DNA of 64,000 bases. Source: Nitrosomonas sp. (GTDB taxonomy: Bacteria; Pseudomonadota; Gammaproteobacteria; Burkholderiales; Nitrosomonadaceae). The stretch's first letter is position 1. Every line of letters begins with the position of its first letter. Where the stretch lies: contig JALDQW010000001.1 in assembly GCA_031316255.1 (NCBI GenBank), positions 2,265,485 through 2,329,484 on the forward strand. The letters are read 5' to 3'. Made by a program: the position numbers and the translations under genes. This document shows, in pieces, positions 16,437-24,821 of the stretch. The notes under the pieces are model-generated. The model was given only the letters and a program-made list of their open reading frames with translations, was not told the origin of the DNA and did not search any database.

Positions 16437-17033
16437 TTAGTAAGGCACTTTCTGATCACTATGCCAGGGTGCTACGTCACGTGCGCTGATCATTCTGTGT
16501 TTGCTGACGGTGTAACCGTCAAAATCTGCCTGCTCGAGTGCGCTGATGAGGTGCGTACCGGTAGCGACATGCACGTTAACCTGTCCCTGTCCCACTGAAA
16601 CAATATGATTGCCGTCTTTTTGCATGCGTACGCTAAAGCGTGTGCCGAGATTCTCGATCAGGGTTTCGCCGACTTTAATGCGAAAGTCTTCCTTCTGCTT
16701 TTTCTTGATATCAAAATAAGCATTCCCCCGAAACAGCTCAATGCGTAGTGGTTCGTAATCGGTGACGGCGCACAAACTGCTGTGGTCCAGAGATATTTCA
16801 ATTTCCGGTGTTACGGATACAGTGAGATACTCGTGTGCATTTGTTTCATGGAACCGGATGCTTTGCGGCCTGGACAGATACCAGGCAAATATACCGAGCA
16901 CCACACAAATACAGAGCAATGCAAAATGAAACAGCATCTGCCGCCAGGTGAGTTTGACGGGTTTTGAGGTTGAGTCGGAATCTTTGGGTGCGGACATGGA
17001 TTTGTGTATGTACTGAATGCTATCGTTAAACAA
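16437..17033 (-). CDS. FecR-domain protein, probably 5'-truncated
   Basis: The frame encodes about 198 residues from a TTG at 17033; the first ATG would be 16997. A single membrane segment (about residues 33-52) is followed by a FecR-type periplasmic domain. Its typical blocks are visible: an IELFRGNAYFDIKKKQK-like block, then NLGTRFSVRM, then VGQGQVNV. FecR proteins pass a signal from an outer-membrane receptor to an ECF sigma factor. The frame continues upstream as coding-like sequence (FHDEFRRLDEKSKSAQ) to an in-frame TGA near 17112, and a miniature element lies only 60 bases further. The usual N-terminal part and any FecI partner are missing. The gene is therefore likely a truncated relic, possibly still expressed. 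Confidence 0.6.
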   Translation of the reverse strand: MFNDSIQYIHKSMSAPKDSDSTSKPVKLTWRQMLFHFALLCICVVLGIFAWYLSRPQSIRFHETNAHEYLTVSVTPEIEISLDHSSLCAVTDYEPLRIELFRGNAYFDIKKKQKEDFRIKVGETLIENLGTRFSVRMQKDGNHIVSVGQGQVNVHVATGTHLISALEQADFDGYTVSKHRMISARDVAPWHSDQKVPY

Positions 17034-17173
17034 TCCGCCATTATAACGGGCGTATGCCGCCAGTACCAGTTGTGCAGACTTGCTTTTTTCGTCCAGGCGC
17101 CGGAATTCATCGTGAAATGAATATTTTCATCCTGCATTGCCGCGACCTGGCTGAAAGCAGATATAAAATTATA

Positions 17174-17301
17174 GGGCATCTCTAAAAATCCATACTTCGT
17201 TGTTTACAAAAAATGTTTCCTTACATATCAATCATATGCTGCGTCAACATTTTTTGTTCTCGCCTCGTCTTGTTTAAAACTCTGAATTTTTAGAGGTGCC
17301 C
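17174..17301. mobile_element. 128-bp miniature inverted-repeat element, copy 1
   Basis: The element begins GGGCATCTCTAAAAAT and ends ATTTTTAGAGGTGCCC, which are inverted copies with one mismatch. It is flanked on both sides by TATA (17170-17173 and 17302-17305), a candidate 4-bp target duplication. The interior is AT-rich and non-coding. A second copy lies at 48241-48381. Having two copies with separate flanking duplications shows that it moved, presumably driven in trans by an IS with matching ends; no such IS is in the window. Confidence 0.85.
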
Positions 17302-17427
17302 TATAGATATTTTGCAAAAAATTCAGCTATAACCTTCTTGACAAACAAGGCGCAGAAATTAAACTTGGAGACTAATACATTACTTCAATTTAACGAAAAT
17401 AATCACCATATGCATGTCAATATCGCC

Positions 17428-18168
17428 ATGAAAAAAATAATAATACTCTTCGTCTGTCTATTTTTCAGTGCTTGTGCAGGAATTCAGCGCGATCCGGGAG
17501 GCTTGTCGGAAATTGCAGCGCAGCCGGAAAAAGACCGCAATACATTTGCTGAACATGAATCAGTAGCCGAAAACAATCCGTCAGACCCACAGAAACAGGA
17601 TAGTACACTTCCGCCGATTATTGAAAATAATAACAAAGACGTTGCGCTGTTGAATGTTGAGGAAAGTGAAAAAAATGTCGTCAAGGAACCGCTCTGGCCT
17701 ACCGAAACCGGGTACGCAACATATTATGCTCCCGGTATGGAAGGAAACTTGACGGCAAGTGGCGAACCGTACGATTCAGAACAGCTTACCGCCGCGCATC
17801 GAACCATTCCAATCGGCAGTGTAGTCCGTGTGACAAACCCGGAAACACAACGGCATGTGACTGTTCGAATCAATGATCGCTGGGGTGGCGGTGGAGACCG
17901 GATAGTCAATTTGTCCAGACAAGCCGCGGTTGAACTGGGTTTCGGAACGGCCGGAATGATATTTGTGCACTTGGATGTCGAGTCGATTCCAGCCGGCAGG
18001 AGCATGTACGCCGGACCGCAGCCAGTGCCGTTACCTTCAAAAATCCAGGCTGATCAAGCAGTAAACCATTCAAAGTTGAGTATCTGCCAGAATGAAGCAG
18101 ATATATTGGGTCTGAGTGGGGATTTTTTTCGCAATCATGTGCTCGGCTGCCTGGAGCGCGGTCAGTAA
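17428..18168 (+). CDS. RlpA-like lipoprotein (double-psi beta-barrel)
   Basis: From ATG 17428 the protein has 246 residues and starts with a lipoprotein signal: MKKIIILFVCLFF then lipobox SAC. An in-frame ATG at 17410 would add six residues. A low-complexity linker of about 70 residues precedes the RlpA domain: GYATYYAPGMEGNLTASGE, then AAHRTIPIGSVVRVTNP, then VRINDRWGGGGDRIVNLS. Known RlpA is a lytic transglycosylase acting on naked glycan strands at the septum. The conserved Asp of INDR is present, but the usual GPF/Y that follows is replaced by WGGGG. The C-terminal SPOR domain of classical RlpA is absent. The longer open frame begins inside the miniature element, which therefore lies directly in the promoter region. 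Confidence 0.8.
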   Translation: MKKIIILFVCLFFSACAGIQRDPGGLSEIAAQPEKDRNTFAEHESVAENNPSDPQKQDSTLPPIIENNNKDVALLNVEESEKNVVKEPLWPTETGYATYYAPGMEGNLTASGEPYDSEQLTAAHRTIPIGSVVRVTNPETQRHVTVRINDRWGGGGDRIVNLSRQAAVELGFGTAGMIFVHLDVESIPAGRSMYAGPQPVPLPSKIQADQAVNHSKLSICQNEADILGLSGDFFRNHVLGCLERGQ

Positions 18169-18855
18169 GCCCGCCATACCCGACATCTTCTATCGTTTAA
18201 TACTACCGAAATTTTCAGAATCCTGCTGTTTCTGAAAATTTCCGGAGCAGAAATAGTCTAATCGCCAGAGCCTCTCTGATACCAGAGGATGACATCACGT
18301 ATTTACACATGCCCATCCCAGGCTTTGAATAAAATTCTGTTGGCCATGTGGCCGAAACCGGGGAAAACCACGCCTGATGGCAGGAATACAGAATTACCTG
18401 CAATTTCAAATGTGAGAACAACCCCTGGAACGGGATGCGGCAATATGCCACATTGTTTTAATCCGTGATGGGGCAGATAATACCGTTACTGATTTTGTTT
18501 TTCCCGGCTTTGCAATCCGGGTGTTCATGCAGTCACTGAGTCTTCCCCCGAGCCATCGAATTCGTCGAATTGATGCGAATTACTCCCTCCACAAATCTTC
18601 TTTCCGATGGCTCTTCTCCGGCTTTGATGTCCTGTCAAAGCCGGATTTCATCGTCTGGCATGATCTGAGGAGATATTTTTTGTGAGCAACACAGTATTGT
18701 GACGAAACGGGCTAAGCAGGCAGTCCGCGATGCGGGTGCCCGCAAATATGATTTATAGAGATGTCCTTTAATTGAGGTGTTATGCAAATCCGGCTGAGAG
18801 CGCCCCGCATATTACAACTGCGGCGCGCTTTCCGGCCTGGCGCGAGTCAGGCAAT
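18169..18855. other. Gene-free stretch with several hairpins
   Basis: I see no credible gene in these 690 bases. Besides the hairpin at 18208 there are three stems in a row: CCCGG/CCGGG at 18503-18521, GAGCCATCG/CGATGGCTC at 18550-18613, and CCGGCTTTGA/TCAAAGCCGG at 18618-18644. It may be a structured RNA, a terminator complex or a decayed element. Confidence 0.5.
18208..18243. terminator. Hairpin downstream of the RlpA-like gene
   Basis: A 13-bp perfect stem (GAAATTTTCAGAA paired with TTCTGAAAATTTC) closes a loop of about 9 bases, some 40 bases after the stop codon. It lacks a clear run of T, so it may be a weak terminator or a transcript-stabilising hairpin. Confidence 0.45.
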
Positions 18856-19992
18856 TTATGAATGTGCTGAATGTATTGAGGGGTATGAAGGTGAAAGGCG
18901 TATTTTGTCTTCGGCAGATGATCTGAAATTGCGGCTTGCGCGTTTTATTTCGAGACGGTGTTTGAACGCGATTACAGTCAACCCGATCATCAGCAGTGCA
19001 AAAGCAGAAAGCTCTGGTACGGCAGGCAAAACATCCCAACCGATAACGTCAAATGCCAACAGATCTTCTGGCGTTACGAGGCCAAGTTCATTTCGAAAAA
19101 AAGTGGGATCCATGATGCCGAGACCAAGATTGTCAAGCCAGTGGCTTGCCTGATATCTGTCGCCAAAATTCTTTCCCGTCGAAAAAAAGGCCAGATTTGT
19201 TGCACCGCCATCGATTGAAAAAAACTTGCCCCGATTGTCTGCCGACATATCTGTTACGCCGGAAATAGCGCTTAAATCAGAATAACGAAACAGATCCAGT
19301 GTGCTGGACAAGTAATCGTTATCGGTAGCACTGCCGAGACGGCCCGAGTCCAATCGGTCAACACCGCTGATAAAACCCAGTGAATGACCAATTTCATGTA
19401 TTGCAATGCCAACAAAATCGAAGGCGCCGCTATTTATACCATCGCCATTATCAAAATCCCACACATGATCGGTATTGAAGTTAATCGTACCGTCGATGAC
19501 GAATGGGTTTTGATATAAACCTATAGCGCGTGCATTGGCTAATGTCATATAAACATTGGCGTTATTTGTGCCGTCATCGTTATCCAGATAGGGTGACGCA
19601 CTAAAAGCACCGTTGGGATTATCTGAAGTGCGATTAATGAAGGTATCAAAAGCCGGGCCTGCCGCCAGGTTTTGTGTCGCCGTAAGATCAGAACGCGTTT
19701 TTGCATCGGCTATCAGCGCACTGCGTACCGCAGAATAGTTGATTGTTATAAATGAGTTGGAAGCTTGTCCAAGCACGTTCGACGGCAGTGAATCAAAGCC
19801 CACGTTAAGATTGACAGTTACATTGTCAGTGAATAAAGACTCCCAAAATGTTGCGGCTTTTTGAATGCCTGCTTCGGCGGGAGTATTTTTTACACCGCCG
19901 ATATCATTCAGGTTTATTGTCAATGCATGCACTGACCCGAGGTTGAGGGTTAGCAATAATCCGAGCAGGCCTGATAGTATTTCTTTTCGCAT
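18856..19992 (-). CDS. Secreted metalloprotease with PEP-CTERM-like tail
   Basis: I start at ATG 19992, which has AAGGAAAT ahead of it and begins a clean signal peptide (MRKEILSG..., cleavage near VHA), giving 378 residues. The zinc site HEIGHSLGF is at residues 199-207, the HExxHxxGF form of metzincin-like proteases. Near the C-terminus is VPELSAFALLMIGL followed by FKHR. This matches the PEP-CTERM sorting signal (VPEP, hydrophobic helix, basic end) with Leu in place of the second Pro. Unusually, about 27 residues follow the basic cluster, whereas these tails normally stop within a few residues. PEP-CTERM proteins are processed by exosortase and are associated with exopolysaccharide, which fits the locus at 29-46 kb. 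No exosortase gene is in the window. Confidence 0.85.
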   Translation of the reverse strand: MRKEILSGLLGLLLTLNLGSVHALTINLNDIGGVKNTPAEAGIQKAATFWESLFTDNVTVNLNVGFDSLPSNVLGQASNSFITINYSAVRSALIADAKTRSDLTATQNLAAGPAFDTFINRTSDNPNGAFSASPYLDNDDGTNNANVYMTLANARAIGLYQNPFVIDGTINFNTDHVWDFDNGDGINSGAFDFVGIAIHEIGHSLGFISGVDRLDSGRLGSATDNDYLSSTLDLFRYSDLSAISGVTDMSADNRGKFFSIDGGATNLAFFSTGKNFGDRYQASHWLDNLGLGIMDPTFFRNELGLVTPEDLLAFDVIGWDVLPAVPELSAFALLMIGLTVIAFKHRLEIKRASRNFRSSAEDKIRLSPSYPSIHSAHS

Positions 19993-20510
19993 AGACTTAT
20001 TTCCTTCATCCAGGTTAGCATTCATACGCCCTGTTGTATTTTGCCGAAAATAAAACAATACATGTTTAAACGTCTTTCAACCGAAATAATCAGGATTAAA
20101 GCAATCGGATATAATCCTGTTGGCTCAAATAGCCGGGTTGAGTTCTTGTTAAAAAGAAAATTTGTAGAATTTATACTTGAATTCAGGGGGCTGATGGTAA
20201 AGAACAGAAGCAACCAGAAGCCGCCAGTCATCAGAGGTGCTCGAATCTTATCAGGTATTAATGACTGAAAGAAGGATTTTTGTTAATTCTGCCTGGCATA
20301 TTGTGTACACAGTTTAACAGCCCGTTGAAAGCGTACTGATTGCATCGCTGCTGCGGCAGCAAGAACAGGCTAAAATGCTATTTACTATCCATAAACACCG
20401 TTATTTTAACCTGTTTTTGCTTTGTGTCGACTTCTGGCTGTGTTTGAATCAATTTTCAAGTTTGCTAATGGCATGAACCCGGCAGTAATGAAGCATTGGC
20501 TGGTTATTAA
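19993..20510. other. Intergenic region
   Basis: These 518 bases hold the likely promoter of the metalloprotease on the minus strand. I see no gene, RNA or clear repeat in them. Confidence 0.4.
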
Positions 20511-21020
20511 TCAAGGAAAAGCGGGTACTCTGGGTTCGGTTTGTTCGACTTCGACACGTGGTATATGCAGCTTGATCAGTGTTTCGATTTCATTGACGCG
20601 TTCGGACGAGACATCGGCCAATACCAGAAATTCACCCGCTTCAATCGCATTTTCAAATGCCTTGATGCGTCGATTGCCGATGCTCATGCCCACCATACCA
20701 CTGAGCCATGCGCCCACGCCGGCGCCTGCGAGTCCGGTTGCCAGTAAAACGCCGCCTGCAATAACAGTCGACGCAGGCGGCAGGGCTACAGCAACCAGTC
20801 CAGCAAGCAGGCCGGTCGCACCGCCTAGCGCGAGCCCCTGTTCTACTGCAGGAACAAAATCGCTTTTTTGTAAAAGACTGGCTTCCGGCAGATTTTCAAG
20901 CGGCGTCCCGCGTTTTGCAATGACATGAATATGTTTTTCTTCAATACGCGCCAGCAGCAGTTCGTCGACGATTTTTTTTGTCACGTTGATATCAGGCACT
21001 AGAAAATAGATTCTTCGCAT
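20511..21020 (-). CDS. DUF1269-like membrane protein
   Basis: This 169-residue protein starts with a ferredoxin-like stretch (MRRIYFLVPDINVTKKIVDE...). A central glycine/alanine-rich hydrophobic hairpin follows (residues about 62-112, with GLALGGATGLLAG and GAGVGAWLSGMVG). It ends with a second alpha/beta part (FLVLADVSSERVNEIETL). The glycine-zipper hairpin between two halves is typical of DUF1269 and YflT-like stress proteins. The function of the family is poorly known; association with the inner membrane is likely. A CAGGAGT ribosome site precedes the ATG by about 7 bases. Confidence 0.75.
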   Translation of the reverse strand: MRRIYFLVPDINVTKKIVDELLLARIEEKHIHVIAKRGTPLENLPEASLLQKSDFVPAVEQGLALGGATGLLAGLVAVALPPASTVIAGGVLLATGLAGAGVGAWLSGMVGMSIGNRRIKAFENAIEAGEFLVLADVSSERVNEIETLIKLHIPRVEVEQTEPRVPAFP

Positions 21021-21339
21021 GATTTACTCCTGTTTAATGTCGCGGTGCTGAAATCAAGCCTTAAAACCAATTCAAATCAAGCACGCACGCAGTTTATCGG
21101 GTTTCTATTGCAGCATGATGTAAATATCAACACTACAAAATCACCTTATCAAAACAGGTTGGATTTTTAAATACGTGTGAATACGTATAGGGGTACGCCG
21201 ATCCATTGCATATAGATATTTATTGCCGGATTTAATGGTGTATGCATGTAGGAAAACCGGTGAATGGGGGCGTGTCGAGAAGCGGTGGTGTTGAATAGTG
21301 CCCGTGGAATATACAATATTCCTGAATGTGTCAGGCTAT
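21021..21339. other. Intergenic region upstream of the DUF1269-like gene
   Basis: These 319 bases should contain the promoter of the DUF1269-like gene. I see no gene or clear repeat other than the terminator at its left-strand end. Confidence 0.4.
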
Positions 21340-21365
21340 AAATTGCGCCATCGCGCAATTTTTTT
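21340..21365 (-). terminator. Terminator of the sigma/protease operon
   Basis: A 9-bp perfect stem (AAATTGCGC, loop CATC, GCGCAATTT) lies 17 bases after the protease stop. It has seven T on the plus side and TTTA on the minus side, so it can act in both directions. It most likely ends the minus-strand operon. Confidence 0.7.
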
Positions 21366-21381
21366 CAGGCCAAGTTGTTTT

Positions 21382-22674
21382 TTACTGTTTAAACCCGGTT
21401 TTGATATTATTGGCTTTGTTGGGATGTGAGTTGAATACTTTATAGAACTGTGGCTCGTTAGCCTTGACCAGCAATTTGTACAGGTCCTGGCTGTTGAGGC
21501 CGCGCTCAAGCTGTAATAATAAAGCGGCAAGGCCGGTGACGTGGGCGGTGGCCATTGAATTGCCGGAGATGAAGTCGTAGGCGCCGTTGGGGAGTGTAGT
21601 GAGGATTTGTTCTCCAGGTGCGGGGACAATCTGTGCTTGTGTTTTATACGATGTTTGCAACATGTGATTGTGGCTTTGCACGCCGATCACGCCCGGCTGT
21701 TGCGCCGGAAAACCGGATTTGTCATCTTGCCGGTCGGTTTGAGAGGCGATGACAATAATGCCTTGCCGAACAGCGGCATCGATCAGTCTGGCCAAAAGGG
21801 GATCGTAAGGCCCGGTCAGACTTAAATTAATGACGTCTACCTTCATGTTGATGGCGGTGTTCAACGCCAGGGCCAGGGTAAAGCTGTTGCAAACCGCATC
21901 CAGGTTTCCTTCAGAAATTCCCCAGCAGGCTTTCATGGCAACAATGCGGCTATCGGGCGCCAGACCGACTATGCCCTGTCCATTGTTTGCCTTGGCGGCA
22001 ATAATGCCGGCAATTGCTGTGCCATGCCCGTCACTGGGAAAAGCGGTGGCCTGATCTGCAACAAAATCCTTAATGACATTAATCTGACCGTCCAGATCGG
22101 GGTGTTTTGCATCCACGCCCGTGTCTATAATTGCAATGGTTATATTTTTGCCCGTTACCTGACTGTGGATCTTTTCCAGATTGAACGGATGAATACTCGA
22201 TTGCAACCGGTAATAGGGGTCGCTGTATTCCCTGGCCAGAACCTTAAACGTCGCCATCGATTGAACATTATCGATACGGTTGTCATTCGATAATGTCGCA
22301 ATGATTTCAGCAACTGACTGGTTTTCATTGATCAGATAAACAACGCAGTGCTCGCCTATTTCGCTGATCGACCATTGTGCAAGAATGGTTAACTTGTAAT
22401 CCGCTTCTATACTGCTGGCAATCCGCTGGCTCCATGTCGAGCTGCCATATTCACCTCTTTTACGATACGCCTGATTGATCTGGCCGACAGGAATCCGATC
22501 GATATGCTTATCGGAATAGGTGACCAGAACAATGCGTTCAGCACGATTCGTATCAAATAGCAATGGATCGATAACCAAATCCTGCCCGGCGCTGACCGGC
22601 AACGCAGAAATACCCAGAACCGCAAACAGGAAGGCAATAAACACCAGCAATTTCTTTAGAAATAATATCAACAT
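21382..22674 (-). CDS. Subtilisin-family (S8) serine protease
   Basis: I take ATG 22674, which begins a signal peptide (MLILFLKKLLVFIAFLF..., cleavage near VSA). The longer frame would run into the upstream gene. The product has 430 residues. The catalytic triad is clear: Asp184 (AIIDTGVDAKHPDLDG), His217 (DGHGTAIAG) and Ser373 (SGNSMATAHVTG). An N-terminal region of about 140 residues before the catalytic domain looks like a pro-peptide of the inhibitor I9 type. It should be secreted to the periplasm or outside. The start is 7 bases after the stop of the anti-sigma gene, so sigma factor, anti-sigma and protease form one operon. The protease may therefore be part of the signalling circuit as well as an output. 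Confidence 0.9.
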   Translation of the reverse strand: MLILFLKKLLVFIAFLFAVLGISALPVSAGQDLVIDPLLFDTNRAERIVLVTYSDKHIDRIPVGQINQAYRKRGEYGSSTWSQRIASSIEADYKLTILAQWSISEIGEHCVVYLINENQSVAEIIATLSNDNRIDNVQSMATFKVLAREYSDPYYRLQSSIHPFNLEKIHSQVTGKNITIAIIDTGVDAKHPDLDGQINVIKDFVADQATAFPSDGHGTAIAGIIAAKANNGQGIVGLAPDSRIVAMKACWGISEGNLDAVCNSFTLALALNTAINMKVDVINLSLTGPYDPLLARLIDAAVRQGIIVIASQTDRQDDKSGFPAQQPGVIGVQSHNHMLQTSYKTQAQIVPAPGEQILTTLPNGAYDFISGNSMATAHVTGLAALLLQLERGLNSQDLYKLLVKANEPQFYKVFNSHPNKANNIKTGFKQ

Positions 22675-22681
22675 AGCAGGC

Positions 22682-23386
22682 TCATTCGGATGAAAGTGGG
22701 GCAAGCGCCAGTTCGGCAAAAAACACATGTGCGTTGTTACGTAACTCGCTTATGGCATCAGTTGCTTCCATAGAATATTTTTGTTCGCCATCGATAAGAA
22801 TTTCATAAATACCGTTTTGGTATGGCCCATTGACAATATGGCCGTGTACACTGCCGACAATCGCGTCGATTTGCGCCATGTCTGTCTTGTCAGTAAAAAT
22901 GACGCGTATCAAATTGGATTTCCTGCTTTCATCAAGCGATTCGGACGGCTTGGCCAAAGTCCGGTACTCATTTTCCGGCAGACTCATTTCAAGCGTCGTA
23001 TTGAATATAAACGCCGTTGTCATCAGCACTATTGCGAAAGTCAGCGCGAGATGTTTTCTAAAGTCATTGAATTGAAAGAAAAATCTTTGAAAATTCTCGA
23101 GTCTTTTACCAAAGGATGCAGATTGGGGAGCGAGCTGTGTGTCAATACGCATTTTGAGCCGATTAAACGACGCGTTGGACATTTGCTGCAAAAGCTCTGC
23201 CTGCTGGATATTCTCATAGACCTGCCGCTGCTGCTTTAATTCAATGCGGCATGTAAGACATGTCTTGATATGACCTTCTACCCGCGCCAGTTCCTCAGCA
23301 CTCAGCGTCCGGTTGATAAACCAGGGCAAAAGACCCCATACCTCACGATGTTCGCGATTACTGCCGGTTTTGCTATTCACTGACAT
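22682..23386 (-). CDS. Anti-sigma factor with zinc-finger (ZAS/zf-HC2) domain
   Basis: This 234-residue protein carries the HxxxCxxC zinc motif at His39, Cys43 and Cys46 (HIKTCLTC), the mark of ECF anti-sigma domains. A single membrane helix follows at about residues 115-133 (LALTFAIVLMTTAFIF), then a periplasmic domain of about 100 residues. That domain (IRVIFTDKTDMAQIDAIVG... GIYEILID) has the alternating pattern of inhibitor- or pro-peptide-like folds; this is a pattern judgement, not a search result. An AGGAG ribosome site precedes the ATG. The sigma gene lies 18 bases upstream and the protease gene 7 bases downstream. Confidence 0.88.
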   Translation of the reverse strand: MSVNSKTGSNREHREVWGLLPWFINRTLSAEELARVEGHIKTCLTCRIELKQQRQVYENIQQAELLQQMSNASFNRLKMRIDTQLAPQSASFGKRLENFQRFFFQFNDFRKHLALTFAIVLMTTAFIFNTTLEMSLPENEYRTLAKPSESLDESRKSNLIRVIFTDKTDMAQIDAIVGSVHGHIVNGPYQNGIYEILIDGEQKYSMEATDAISELRNNAHVFFAELALAPLSSE

Positions 23387-23404
23387 CTCTGTTCGCTCCT
23401 GCCA

Positions 23405-23995
23405 TTAATCTTGCTGAAGTGATTTTGCCAGAATTTTTCGCGCATGAAACATTCTGGTTTTCACGGTGTTTTCCGGGCATTGCATAATCTCAGCGATCTC
23501 ATTGTAATGCAGGCCTTGAAAATAAGTCATTTCAACAACCGCCCGCTGTTCAGTCGACAACTGTTTGAATGCAACTTCCAGCCAGTTACTGGTCTCCACC
23601 TGAGAAATCCAATCCGTACCTTTATCAGGAAAATAATCCAGCTCATCATTAAACTCAACAGAACGGTCCTCATCAGCAATCGATTTCTCAATACTCTTCA
23701 ATGCCTTGAAATACGCAATGCCCAGTATCCAGGTTGATGGACGGCATATCTGATTATACGTTGAAGCCTTATCCCAAACGACATACATCACATCATTAAT
23801 CACTTCTTCAATGCCGTTCTGCGTTCGCGTAATGCGAAAAACAAATTGAAACAACCGGTTAAAATAAAGCTGATAAAGCTGCTCAAATGCCTTCTCGTTC
23901 CCTGCCGCTGTTTCAGCAATCAACTGCTGCTCTCTCGCCTGCATTTTCGGTGAGGCATAAATACTCTCTTTATTATTTCTGGGTGATATGGCCAT
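23405..23995 (-). CDS. ECF-type RNA polymerase sigma factor
   Basis: This 196-residue protein has both conserved sigma-70 parts of ECF factors. Region 2 spans about residues 30-100 (FEQLYQLYFNRLFQFVFRIT, then DVMYVVWDKA), and region 4 spans about residues 140-190 (LSTEQRAVVEMTYFQGLHYNEIAE, split here for length: STEQRAVVEMTY and GLHYNEIAEIM). The NTVKTRMFHARKIL helix should contact the -35 element. It should direct transcription of a small regulon and be held inactive by the anti-sigma protein made from the next gene. The start is uncertain: ATG 23995 has a weak ribosome site, and an internal ATG would remove 17 residues. Confidence 0.9.
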   Translation of the reverse strand: MAISPRNNKESIYASPKMQAREQQLIAETAAGNEKAFEQLYQLYFNRLFQFVFRITRTQNGIEEVINDVMYVVWDKASTYNQICRPSTWILGIAYFKALKSIEKSIADEDRSVEFNDELDYFPDKGTDWISQVETSNWLEVAFKQLSTEQRAVVEMTYFQGLHYNEIAEIMQCPENTVKTRMFHARKILAKSLQQD

Positions 23996-24086
23996 GATCC
24001 ATTAATTCAATGAGACATCGTTACTTAGTTCCACTTACCCGTTAATCCACAATCATCATTAAATGGTTCAATGGATTGCAAAAAAA

Positions 24087-24821
24087 TTAGAAACCAAACG
24101 TGATTGAAAACAGTACGCGGTTACCGACACCATCCGGTTCAAATTGCCAATCCTGGGGGAGTACCGCTTTCGTCGCGGCGTGCGTAGAGCCATAGTAACG
24201 TAAATCAATGCCTATATTCCGCGAAAAATGCATGGTAAATCCGGAAGTCCAATAGACATAATCATAATGCAGATTCTTTTTTTGTTTATTGTAGCCAAAA
24301 GTACTTGAGAATTCGATCAAATCGGTAATGGGATAACGCCCCGTCATTTCATAACTGAAAGACATATGTTTTTGATTATAGCTGTTCTCGGAAAAAGCCA
24401 GCGCAACCGTCAGCAAATCACGAAAATGCGTTAAGAAATAAAACTCATTGTAATCGGCATGCCGGCCAAAAATATTGCCATCATAAAGATAACGATTCCA
24501 TTCGACATTAAACCGCCAGTCTTTGGATAATCGATGTGCGTAACCAAAATAAGGCCTGAATTCGAGTTTCGAACGATTCGCGAAATCATGATCGGCAAAA
24601 TTAACCGAAGAAAAATAGGAACCCAAATAGAACCCGGTTTTGAACTCATAATCAATATTGGCTTGAACAAACGGTTTTTTATCGCTTTTGGAATAACCGC
24701 GCCAGAAATAATCCGTCGACCCGGTCACGCTTGCACTGAGTTCAGCATGGCAAACGGCTGTGCTGAAAAAAAGAAGTGCAAATAAAAGTAACAGTGGCAG
24801 ATTATGAATGGCCTTATTCAT
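24087..24821 (-). CDS. TorF-like outer-membrane porin
   Basis: I prefer ATG 24821, which gives a normal signal peptide (MNKAIHNLPLLLLFALLFF..., cleavage near CHA) and a product of 244 residues. An earlier ATG at 24926 would put 35 extra residues in front of it. The mature protein begins LSASVTGSTDYFWRGYS, the mark of the TIGR02001/TorF putative-porin group, and shows alternating beta strands throughout. It ends in Phe (FSITFGF), as outer-membrane barrels do. It lies 91 bases upstream of the sigma gene on the same strand. The transported solute is unknown. Confidence 0.8.
   Translation of the reverse strand: MNKAIHNLPLLLLFALLFFSTAVCHAELSASVTGSTDYFWRGYSKSDKKPFVQANIDYEFKTGFYLGSYFSSVNFADHDFANRSKLEFRPYFGYAHRLSKDWRFNVEWNRYLYDGNIFGRHADYNEFYFLTHFRDLLTVALAFSENSYNQKHMSFSYEMTGRYPITDLIEFSSTFGYNKQKKNLHYDYVYWTSGFTMHFSRNIGIDLRYYGSTHAATKAVLPQDWQFEPDGVGNRVLFSITFGF

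Noticed and set aside
18215..18451. 78-codon frame on the minus strand
   Set aside because: It lies in the hairpin-rich gene-free stretch, with no domain and no good start signal.
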